Shown here: piece by piece, positions 1 through 5,666 of the stretch
Position numbering within the stretch: position 1 is the first letter of the stretch
How the letters are laid out: each line of letters begins with the position of its first letter
NCBI GenBank assembly: GCA_011051825.1
Contig: DRKH01000195.1
Location: forward strand, 1 to 5,666
Direction: 5' to 3'
DNA length: 5,666 nucleotides
Source: Desulfobulbus sp.
GTDB lineage: Bacteria > Desulfobacterota > Desulfobulbia > Desulfobulbales > Desulfobulbaceae
Position numbers and translations under genes: made by a program
Notes under the pieces: generated by a model
Databases searched by the model: none
Seen by the model: only the letters and a program-made list of their open reading frames with translations
What the model was told of the DNA's origin: nothing

Positions 1-953
1 ATGGTCTGCATGCCGTACTTTTTCCCGGTCTGCATCACAGAGGGGATCTGATAGGTTTTAGCCTCACGAATAAGATTTCGTACGGCCGGGGTACAGATCA
101 AGACCTCGAGTGCTGCTACCCGCCCTTTGACATCGATGCGCTTAAACAGTGTTTGAGAGACCACGGCTTTCAGGGCGTCTGCCAGAGTCGAACGAACCTG
201 CCCCTGCTGATTGGCCGGAAAAATCTCAATAATACGATCAACCGTTTTCATGGCATTCATGGTATGGAGGGTTCCAAAAACCAGATGTCCGGTCATGGAC
301 GCTTCCATGGCAAGGGATATTGTCTCAAGATCGCGCAGCTCACCGACCAGAATTATATCCGGATCCTCACGCAGGGCGCCACGCAGGGCCGCTGTAAAAC
401 TCTTGGTATGGGTACCGACCTCGCGATGGTTAATGACACACTGCTGACTCTTGTGGACAAACTCGATGGGATCCTCAATGGTCAGGATGTGGTCTTTTCG
501 TGTCTTATTGGCCTCATCAACAATGGCGGCAAGGGATGTCGACTTACCGGAACCGGTGGGTCCCGTTACCAGGACAAGGCCTTTGGGCAGGCTGGCAAGC
601 TTTGCAATGACCTTGGGAAGGCCAAGCTGTTCACAGCTCAGGATATCGCTGGGAATCTCACGAAAAACAGCGGCAATCCCATATTTCTGCTGAAAAAAAT
701 TGCAGCGGTATCTGGCAAGTCCGGGGATTTCATAACCAAAATCCATGTCCCCGGTCTCCTCAAAAACCTTAATTTTATCCTCTGGACAGATCTCATAGAG
801 CATACTCTTCAAGCTTTCGTTATCGAGCGTTTTAAACTTTACCCGTTCCATATCACCCCGGATACGTAAAACCGGTTGCTGCCCGGACATCATGTGGAGA
901 TCCGATGCACCTTCGTCATTCATCAACTTAAAAAAAGCATCAATCTGTGCCAT
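1..953 (-). CDS. pilT: Type IV pilus retraction ATPase PilT (3' end outside window)
   Basis: Hexameric cytoplasmic ATPase at the base of the type IV pilus that drives pilin depolymerisation and so retraction and twitching. The 317 complete codons begin MAQIDAFFKLMNDEGASDLH, as PilT proteins do, with a PAS-like N-terminal domain (about 1-100). The ATPase core follows: Walker A GPTGSGKST (131-139, K137), Asp box TIEDPIEF (158-165), Walker B region REDPDIILVGELRD (195-208, catalytic E205) and His box GHLVFGTLHT (222-231, H223 and H230). The PilT hallmark AIRNLIRE appears as AVRNLIRE (290-297), followed by QTGKKYGMQT; this favours PilT over PilU or PilB. The family is usually about 345-370 residues, so some 30-50 C-terminal residues lie beyond the left edge. 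The start is supported by GGGAG seven bases upstream. It lies 125 bases after the LOG gene, with no clear promoter or terminator in the gap. All catalytic motifs look intact. Confidence 0.96.
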   Translation of the reverse strand, partial: MAQIDAFFKLMNDEGASDLHMMSGQQPVLRIRGDMERVKFKTLDNESLKSMLYEICPEDKIKVFEETGDMDFGYEIPGLARYRCNFFQQKYGIAAVFREIPSDILSCEQLGLPKVIAKLASLPKGLVLVTGPTGSGKSTSLAAIVDEANKTRKDHILTIEDPIEFVHKSQQCVINHREVGTHTKSFTAALRGALREDPDIILVGELRDLETISLAMEASMTGHLVFGTLHTMNAMKTVDRIIEIFPANQQGQVRSTLADALKAVVSQTLFKRIDVKGRVAALEVLICTPAVRNLIREAKTYQIPSVMQTGKKYGMQT

Positions 954-960
954 AACTCAA

Positions 961-965
961 CTCCC
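961..965 (-). promoter_or_regulatory. Ribosome binding site of pilT
   Basis: Read on the minus strand this is GGGAG, seven bases before the ATG at 953. It fixes the pilT start, and its good match and spacing suggest that pilT is translated independently of the upstream overlapping genes. Confidence 0.6.
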
Positions 966-1078
966 TGCAAAAAATCAGTGAACAATTATCATCACCCCCC
1001 AGTCCGCTCTTCCTGCTCAAAAGGACCTTCTACTGTCGGCTGAAAGGGTAAGGCAACAAACGTACGTCAGGCTCCTTC

Positions 1079-1762
1079 CTAGAAAACAACCGTTTTTCGA
1101 ATATGCTGTACAACCTCTTCAACATCATCAAAGACCTCAAAAAGAAACAGATCTTCTTCAGCGATTTTACCAGTGCCCAGAAGCTGTTCTTTGATCCAGT
1201 CGACCAGACCATTCCAGAAAGAAGAACCAACCAGGATAATCGGAAATGGTTTAATTTTCCGAGTCTGAATCAGGGTCAGGGATTCAAACAACTCATCAAG
1301 GGATCCCAGGCCGCCGGGCATGCAGACAAAGGCCATGGAATATTTCATAAACATGACCTTTCGCACAAAAAAATACCTGAAATCAAGAGGAAGATTGACA
1401 TAGGGGTTTCCCTCCTGCTCATGGGGCAGGTCGATATTCAGGCCAATGGACAGTCCCTCGCCCTCAATTGCACCCCGGTTTGCCGCCTCCATAATCCCGG
1501 GTCCGCCACCGGTTACAACACCGTAACCATGTTCGGCCAGCCTGCGGGCAATTTCTCTGGCCTTTATATAATCCGGATCATCCTCAGCGGCTCTGGCGGA
1601 TCCGTAAATCGTTACCACCGCCTGCTTTATCTCGGAAAGGGTGTCAAAACCTTCTACAAATTCAGCCATAATTCGAAACATGCGCCAGGAATCGCCTGTG
1701 GTCATACTGTTTAAACAGTACTGGGTTTCCCGGTTCAGGGAAAAACGACGGTGATTACTCAT
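1079..1762 (-). CDS. LOG/TIGR00730 family Rossmann-fold protein, long form
   Basis: A 227-residue protein of the LOG family (once misnamed lysine decarboxylase). Characterised members are phosphoribohydrolases that cleave nucleoside 5'-monophosphates, cytokinin forms in plants and AMP or related nucleotides in bacteria, to a base and ribose 5-phosphate. Visible are the first Rossmann strand VVTIYGSARA (49-58), the phosphate loop GGGPGIMEAANRGA (85-98), the FVRKVMFMK segment (132-140) with the conserved R134-K135, and PGGLGSLDELFE (149-160) with E157. The usual PGGxGT threonine is serine here (S154). The N-terminal 45 residues, including SWRMFRIMAEFVEGFDTL, mark the longer bacterial subgroup. 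The frame is open upstream to 1966, but the start at 1762 is preferred: it has an AGGTGA site, forms an ATGA overlap with the preceding stop, and gives a protein of family-typical length. The in vivo substrate cannot be told from sequence. Confidence 0.9.
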   Translation of the reverse strand: MSNHRRFSLNRETQYCLNSMTTGDSWRMFRIMAEFVEGFDTLSEIKQAVVTIYGSARAAEDDPDYIKAREIARRLAEHGYGVVTGGGPGIMEAANRGAIEGEGLSIGLNIDLPHEQEGNPYVNLPLDFRYFFVRKVMFMKYSMAFVCMPGGLGSLDELFESLTLIQTRKIKPFPIILVGSSFWNGLVDWIKEQLLGTGKIAEEDLFLFEVFDDVEEVVQHIRKTVVF

Positions 1763-3909
1763 TGCTTCACCTGTTTTTTGTTTGAATGCAATTCTTCCAG
1801 GCCGACAAGTGCCTTTTCCGCCGACCTTCTCTCTGCCTGCAGGCTGTTTTTTGCCGCCAGCACACGATGAAATACCGCTGCGGCCCGGCCGGGTTTGCCC
1901 GAGGCCAGAAGAATATTCCCAAGCAGCAGCATGGCCGGAACATGTCCCCGTTGCAGCTGCAGGCACCGGCGCACGCCATCATGGGCCGCCTTCACCTTTC
2001 CCATATGCAGAAAAGCCCGGGAAAGACGATACCAGCAATCGGCTGACCCATCATCAATGGAGATGGCCTTCTCCAGCAGGAGAAGCCCTGCATCTTCCCC
2101 CTCCCCCTGCTCCACATAGAGCAGGCCGAGAATACTCATGCTGAGCAGGTCATGGGGGTAAAGCTGCAGGGCCTGCTGGAGAGCTTTCATGGCATCGGTT
2201 GCCTGTCCGATTTCAGCGTAAACCTCGCCGAGCAGACGGTGGAGCAGAAAGTCTTTTTTCCCTTCTTTCGCCTCCTTCCAGAGCAAAAGAACCGGCAGAG
2301 CTTTATCGTAACGCCCTGCCCGACAATACAGCCGGCTGAGCTGCTGATAGATGTCGGTACCTGAAATGCCCGAGTGGTACTGGACGGTAAATGCCTTTTC
2401 AAAGTATTCAAGCGCAAGAGCATCTCGGCCAAGCATCTGGTACGCATGGCCGAGATTGACCAGAGCCATGTAGTTGTCGGAATCCTTGTCGAGTACCTGG
2501 GTAAAAGACGCTATTGCGGCACGATTCCGGTTCATCTCTATCAAGGCAACCCCCAGACTGTTGAGCAGGTTGCTTTCTCCCGGGTGAAGCTTGAGCCCAT
2601 GGGAATATTCAATAACCGCCTGGCGGAAATCTCCTTCATCAAAATACCAGTCTCCGCTGACATTCAGGCTGAGATAATCAAAATGAACGACACTGCCCGG
2701 TCCGTAAAATTCCGCGTGCATGAGCGCTTTGCGACAATTTTTCACCATGGCGGTTTTAGGATACTGAAGACAGGGAAAAGAACAGACGCCGACGGAAACC
2801 GATGTCCGGCCCGACTCCGTAATCTTTTCAGCAACACCCTTCATGCGACTCTCGGTGATCGATGGAGAGGCATTGGCAATAAAAACAAAAACCTGATCGT
2901 GGGAGTGAGCAACGAGTTGTTCGGAATCCGATAACAGCGGCGCAAGGAGAGCTTCAATGGAGCACGCTTTTTCCTGCGCCCGGTCACACTGAAAAAGCGC
3001 CAGGCCAAACTGATCAACACCGCGCCACAGCTTCTTCAAGGTCTTCAGGCTGTCATCACCAGGCAGAGCAAAAGGCTGCTTCTCGGCATCTCTCAGCACA
3101 TCGGTATCACAGAGGCCGTAAGGCCCCCTGCGCTCGGCAACGACAAGGGCCTGCCGGATATCGCGATATATGTTATGCTCACCTCTTTGAAAACCGGCAA
3201 AGGCAACATGAACCCTCTGCAGGCCTTCTCGTTTTAATCGTTTCTGGAGCGTATGGGCCAGTGCAAGCCTCTGAGTTCTATCATTACCGGCAACCAGCAC
3301 GGCAAACACTCCCTGACCTAAAAAAAACAACACGCCTGGACAGATAGCCGAAAAAAAACCGGCAAGATATTGTATTTTACGAAAGCTGCCGGCAGTGGAG
3401 CGGCGAACGAAAAATGTACTGACAAGATACAGGGAATAGCCAGCCTGTTCCCCGGGTGCAGACTGTAAAAAAAACTCCAGAGCCCTGGTATTATACAGAC
3501 CGGTTTCCGGGTCAATATAGATCTGCCGGACCAGCTGCAGATGCTGATGCAGCATGCTTTGAAACTCAAGCAGCCAGCTGGAAGAAAATTTCTGCAACAG
3601 AGCCGGATCCGCATTGCCGATAAAAAAGGCCGCCCCCTGCCCCCCTTCCAGCTGCAGAGGAACGCAGAGCCTGCCGGCACAATAGTGCGGACCTGAATCG
3701 ATGGTGTTTGCGTCAAGAATATTCTTTATGCCCGCCTCGGGGATGTCCGGCTTGACCAATGGTGTTGAAGCACCGGGTGTAAGATAGAGACGGACGGTTA
3801 CAGGGAGTGGAAACAGACGTTCAACCTCATGTTCAAAGAGTTGTGCCAGAAGTATACAGTCATCAGGCCTGATATCTCCCGACGGCTCTGGTCGCATCAG
3901 CCAGTTCAT
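1759..3909 (-). CDS. Protein with two degenerate GGDEF domains and a C-terminal TPR array
   Basis: A 716-residue protein with no signal peptide or membrane segment that I can see, so probably cytoplasmic. Residues 1-130 resemble a GAF-like sensor, ending in the amphipathic helix that often leads into GGDEF domains. The first GGDEF-like domain (about 133-267) opens with a good DPETGLYN (133-140), but its signature is GQGVF (198-202). The second (about 298-411) has SHDQV (336-340) at that site, Q307 in place of the first metal-binding Asp, a well kept VSVGVCSFP (371-379), and RKALMHAE (393-400). Neither has an RxxD inhibitory site. Residues 416-690 hold about eight TPR units, for example ALVNLGHAYQMLGRDALALE (482-501). 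Diguanylate cyclase activity is therefore unlikely; a nucleotide-sensing or scaffolding role is inferred. It has no strong ribosome binding site: its ATG shares one base with the selA stop, suggesting reinitiation. Domain limits are estimates by eye. Confidence 0.85.
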   Translation of the reverse strand: MNWLMRPEPSGDIRPDDCILLAQLFEHEVERLFPLPVTVRLYLTPGASTPLVKPDIPEAGIKNILDANTIDSGPHYCAGRLCVPLQLEGGQGAAFFIGNADPALLQKFSSSWLLEFQSMLHQHLQLVRQIYIDPETGLYNTRALEFFLQSAPGEQAGYSLYLVSTFFVRRSTAGSFRKIQYLAGFFSAICPGVLFFLGQGVFAVLVAGNDRTQRLALAHTLQKRLKREGLQRVHVAFAGFQRGEHNIYRDIRQALVVAERRGPYGLCDTDVLRDAEKQPFALPGDDSLKTLKKLWRGVDQFGLALFQCDRAQEKACSIEALLAPLLSDSEQLVAHSHDQVFVFIANASPSITESRMKGVAEKITESGRTSVSVGVCSFPCLQYPKTAMVKNCRKALMHAEFYGPGSVVHFDYLSLNVSGDWYFDEGDFRQAVIEYSHGLKLHPGESNLLNSLGVALIEMNRNRAAIASFTQVLDKDSDNYMALVNLGHAYQMLGRDALALEYFEKAFTVQYHSGISGTDIYQQLSRLYCRAGRYDKALPVLLLWKEAKEGKKDFLLHRLLGEVYAEIGQATDAMKALQQALQLYPHDLLSMSILGLLYVEQGEGEDAGLLLLEKAISIDDGSADCWYRLSRAFLHMGKVKAAHDGVRRCLQLQRGHVPAMLLLGNILLASGKPGRAAAVFHRVLAAKNSLQAERRSAEKALVGLEELHSNKKQVKQ
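1767..1772 (-). promoter_or_regulatory. Ribosome binding site of the LOG gene, inside the preceding gene
   Basis: AGGTGA on the minus strand, four bases before the ATG at 1762 and within the last codons of the GGDEF/TPR gene. It decides the start of the LOG protein against longer in-frame alternatives and, with the ATGA stop/start overlap, points to translational coupling. Confidence 0.6.
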
Positions 3910-5345
3910 TATGAGAATATCTGCAGCAAAGACTTGTGAATCAAAGTCAGTTCATCATCCTGCACTGTCCGAACATCCAACAGCAAACGGTCATTTTCAA
4001 TGCGTCCAATCACGGCGATATCCTGTTTGCGCAGAGATCGTTCCAGCTCACTGACGCTGAGACGGGCAGGTTCAAGAACAACAGACCGGCTTGCTATATT
4101 CTGCTCAGGCATTGCCCCGCCCCCAACCCGAGACGTAGATTCGATAATGGAAAATCGGCACTGTTCTTTTATATCTCTGCGCAGCCGACGCACAAGTCGT
4201 CCGGCCCGCTTATGAACAACCTCAACCGGCGCGGCTATCATCGCAAGAGTCGGAATGACTGCCAGGGCCTTCCGTTCATCACGGTACAGCCTCAAAATCG
4301 ATTCCAGGCCGGATAAGGTAAACTTATCGATCCGCAGCGCCCGATTTAACGGATTCTTCTTAATTGTATCTATAATCTTTTTGCGGCCGACAATAATACC
4401 GGCCTGGGGCCCACCGAGCAGCTTGTCGCCGCTGAAGGTCACCACGTCCACACCGGAACCAACAACCTCCTGGACCGTCGGTTCCTTCATTAGTCCAAAC
4501 CGGCTGAGATCAACCAGACAGCCGGAACCAAGATCTTCAACCACCGGAATGTTGTGTTGCCTGCCCAGGGAAACCAGCTCCTGATTGCTCACTTCCTTGG
4601 TAAAACCGATAATCCTGTAATTACTGCAATGGACCTTGAGCAGGAGGCCGGTGTTTTCGGTAACGGCATTTTCATAATCCCGCAGATGGGTACGATTCGT
4701 CGCCCCGACTTCAACCAGTTCGGCCCCGCTGCGCTTCATGATGTCGGGGATCCGGAAAGAACCGCCGATTTCGACAAGCTGCCCTCGCGAAACAACAACT
4801 TCTCTGCCTTTGGCCAGGGTTTCCAGAACGATGAGAACGGCAGCGGCATTGTTATTGACAACCAGTCCGGCCTCTGCTCCGGTTAGTTCACAGAGCAGGT
4901 CTTCCACCAGACTGTAGCGACTGCCCCGTTCACCTGTCTCAAGATCAAACTCCAAGTTGGAATATCGTGCTCCGGCATCATAGAGTGCGTCCATCGTCTG
5001 AGCCGGTAGAATCGACCGCCCAAGATTGGTATGAATTATAACTCCGGTGCAGTTGATGACCCGTTTAAAACGGATCTTCTGTTCATCGAGAATAAAATCG
5101 ATCATTGTGGCGATGAAGGATTCACGTTCCATTGTTTTAGGAGGAATTTTCACGCCGTGAAGGATCTCCTGACGAATCTGCTCTATATAGAGACGGGTCA
5201 AGCGGGTCAGACTCTTCAGAGAAATTTCGGCCAGTGCCTTTTCCTGTTGCAGGGCAAGGAGGCAATCGTCGACTTTTGGCAGAAGCCGAAGCAGGGCACT
5301 GTTTACTGCCGGCTTCGTATGATCGCCGGATGACATTTTACGCAT
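3909..5345 (-). CDS. selA: L-seryl-tRNA(Sec) selenium transferase
   Basis: PLP-dependent enzyme that converts Ser-tRNA(Sec) to Sec-tRNA(Sec) using selenophosphate, the last step of bacterial selenocysteine synthesis. The known bacterial enzyme is a cytoplasmic decamer. The 478 residues are close to the usual length (about 460-475). Visible landmarks are the N-terminal helical tRNA-binding part (about 1-75), RVINCTGVIIHTNLGR (95-110), SNLEFDLETGERGSRY (129-144), NNNAAAVLI (164-172), VVEDLGSGCLVDL (268-280), and the Schiff-base site TFSGDKLLGGPQAG (303-316) with K308. RVGGGAMPEQ (406-415) lies in the C-terminal domain. All look intact, so the enzyme should be active. The first ATG is preferred because GTGAG lies five bases upstream; Met4 is an alternative. 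No selB, selD or tRNA(Sec) is present in the window, although selA often sits beside selB. It heads a tight gene row and has a candidate promoter and operator just upstream. Confidence 0.97.
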   Translation of the reverse strand: MRKMSSGDHTKPAVNSALLRLLPKVDDCLLALQQEKALAEISLKSLTRLTRLYIEQIRQEILHGVKIPPKTMERESFIATMIDFILDEQKIRFKRVINCTGVIIHTNLGRSILPAQTMDALYDAGARYSNLEFDLETGERGSRYSLVEDLLCELTGAEAGLVVNNNAAAVLIVLETLAKGREVVVSRGQLVEIGGSFRIPDIMKRSGAELVEVGATNRTHLRDYENAVTENTGLLLKVHCSNYRIIGFTKEVSNQELVSLGRQHNIPVVEDLGSGCLVDLSRFGLMKEPTVQEVVGSGVDVVTFSGDKLLGGPQAGIIVGRKKIIDTIKKNPLNRALRIDKFTLSGLESILRLYRDERKALAVIPTLAMIAAPVEVVHKRAGRLVRRLRRDIKEQCRFSIIESTSRVGGGAMPEQNIASRSVVLEPARLSVSELERSLRKQDIAVIGRIENDRLLLDVRTVQDDELTLIHKSLLQIFS

Positions 5346-5379
5346 AAAGACTCACGATAGGGGAAGATGGGAAATATTT

Positions 5380-5396
5380 ATGTCATATTATGACAT
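5380..5396. promoter_or_regulatory. Perfect 17-bp dyad, probable operator of the selA gene row
   Basis: ATGTCATATTATGACAT is an 8-bp perfect inverted repeat around one central base, the usual form of a binding site for a homodimeric helix-turn-helix regulator. It ends 35 bases before the selA start codon and covers the candidate -10 element, a position expected for a repressor. The regulator is not encoded in the window and I do not recognise the motif as belonging to a named family. Confidence 0.55.
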
Positions 5397-5413
5397 CCTG
5401 AAAGGCCAATCAA
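5385..5413 (-). promoter_or_regulatory. Candidate sigma70 promoter for selA and downstream genes
   Basis: On the minus strand TTGATT (5413-5408) is followed after 17 bases by TAATAT (5390-5385); CATAAT (5392-5387) at 15 bases is an alternative -10. Each main element matches four of six consensus positions. The start of transcription would fall near 5378, giving a leader of about 33 bases before the selA ATG. The match is moderate, but the position and the overlapping dyad support it. Confidence 0.45.
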
Positions 5414-5550
5414 TCAGAAAAGAAAAATTCTTTGAAATCAAGGCAGTTAATCAAAATGGAAAAAAAAAGAAGACACCAGCGAAAAACAGATTGACTTCAT
5501 CTTCAGGATCGGTTAGATTCTCGCCTCGTTGCTCGTGAGACATCAACGGC

Positions 5551-5573
5551 GGCTGAAAAAAAATCATTCAGCC
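5551..5573. repeat. 7-bp inverted repeat with a 9-base loop
   Basis: GGCTGAA (5551-5557) and TTCAGCC (5567-5573) are exact reverse complements. The arm next to the loop is A-rich on the plus strand and T-rich on the minus strand, but no T tract follows the stem on either strand, so it is not a standard intrinsic terminator. It lies just upstream of the rightward promoter and could be a binding site or a chance hairpin. Confidence 0.3.
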
Positions 5574-5587
5574 AAGTTAATTAATCA

Positions 5588-5616
5588 TTGACAACGACAA
5601 GCGAACAAGATATACT
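5588..5616 (+). promoter_or_regulatory. Strong sigma70-type promoter reading rightward out of the window
   Basis: TTGACA (5588-5593) matches the -35 consensus exactly and is followed, at the ideal 17-base spacing, by TATACT (5611-5616), which matches five of six -10 positions. An AT-rich stretch with TTAATTAA (5577-5584) lies immediately upstream and could act as an UP element. Transcription would begin near 5623. Such quality is typical of stable RNA or highly expressed housekeeping operons; the gene it serves lies beyond the right edge. Confidence 0.65.
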
Positions 5617-5624
5617 GAACACCT

Positions 5625-5666
5625 GCAACGCGGAAAGCCAAAAGGCGAATATAAACTCCGGGTTGC
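5625..5666 (+). other. Predicted structured 5' leader (open at the right edge)
   Basis: Just after the predicted transcription start, GCAACGCGG (5625-5633) can pair with CCGGGTTGC (5658-5666), eight of nine positions, with one internal G-G mismatch. The enclosed segment contains a small GCC-AAAA-GGC hairpin (5637-5646). This looks like a two-tier stem-loop in the leader of the rightward transcript. I do not recognise a known riboswitch class, and the element may continue past the window. Confidence 0.35.

Larger units (their letters stand above)
5346..5666. other. AT-rich intergenic region with divergent regulatory sequence
   Basis: No convincing gene was found in these 321 bases on either strand. 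The left part holds the candidate selA promoter with its dyad. The middle has A-rich runs (nine A at 5460-5468, eight at 5556-5563) and a 7-bp inverted repeat. The right part holds a strong promoter reading out of the window and the start of its predicted transcript. No tRNA was recognised; in particular nothing resembles tRNA(Sec). Confidence 0.7.

Noticed and set aside
153..869. Long plus-strand reading frame of 238 codons
   Set aside because: It lies wholly opposite pilT, whose protein has every family motif. The plus-strand product has no recognisable domain.
1103..1714. Plus-strand reading frame of 203 codons
   Set aside because: Antisense to the clearly recognised LOG gene, with a low-complexity product of no known family.
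1763..1966. N-terminal extension of the LOG protein
   Set aside because: The frame stays open upstream, but this part overlaps the TPR gene in another frame, looks unlike any LOG protein, and the start at 1762 has its own ribosome binding site.
2374..2934. Plus-strand reading frame of 186 codons
   Set aside because: Antisense to the GGDEF/TPR gene; no family resemblance.
5460..5520. Possible intrinsic terminator on the minus strand ending in nine T
   Set aside because: The only stem before the T tract is about five pairs with a loop of more than 20 bases and little GC, too weak to call.
5521..5542. Imperfect inverted repeat TCTCGC / GTGAGA
   Set aside because: Only six pairs including one G-T, with a 10-base loop; within chance for this length.
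5451..5567. 38-codon minus-strand frame in the intergenic region
   Set aside because: No ribosome binding site precedes it, and its product is dominated by phenylalanine runs from the poly-T tracts.
5346..5666. tRNA(Sec) or other tRNA near selA
   Set aside because: I looked for an acceptor stem pair and a T-loop GGTTCGA-like block and found neither. The GGGTTGC at the right end is not enough.
1..5666. CRISPR arrays, insertion sequences, selenocysteine UGA recoding or phage genes
   Set aside because: No regularly spaced repeats, transposase motifs or in-frame UGA with an extended open frame were seen in any of the four genes.

Overview
The window carries four genes, all reading leftward on the minus strand, followed on the right by a 321-base AT-rich intergenic region with regulatory sequence for both directions. 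In transcription order they are selA (5345-3909), a large protein with two degenerate GGDEF domains and a TPR array (3909-1759), a long-form LOG/TIGR00730 Rossmann-fold protein (1762-1079), and pilT (953 to beyond the left edge). Every long reading frame on the plus strand lies opposite one of these genes and looks like a shadow.

The first three genes are very tightly packed. selA and the GGDEF/TPR gene share one base (TAATG), and the GGDEF/TPR gene and the LOG gene overlap by four (ATGA). pilT follows after 125 bases with no visible terminator between. The simplest reading is one transcript starting just upstream of selA, with pilT either at its distal end or under a promoter I could not see. 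A perfect 17-bp dyad, ATGTCATATTATGACAT, lies 35 bases before the selA start and covers the best -10 candidate, so the cluster may be controlled by a repressor.

To the right, a very good sigma70-type promoter (TTGACA, 17 bases, TATACT) points the other way and out of the window. Its predicted transcript begins with a sequence that can fold into a stem-loop closed by the last bases shown. This could be the leader of a stable RNA or of a regulated gene, but the product is not in view.

A selenocysteine gene, a type IV pilus retraction ATPase and a GGDEF-derived TPR scaffold, together with moderate GC, suggest a Gram-negative anaerobe, most likely from the Desulfobacterota (the former Deltaproteobacteria, perhaps Desulfobulbales). 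That placement is inferred from gene content and the feel of the proteins, not from a search. The four genes do not form an obvious pathway. selA serves selenoprotein synthesis, LOG proteins act on nucleotide monophosphates, and pilT powers twitching. The GGDEF/TPR protein is the least understood member, and its place between selA and pilT is the most unusual thing here.
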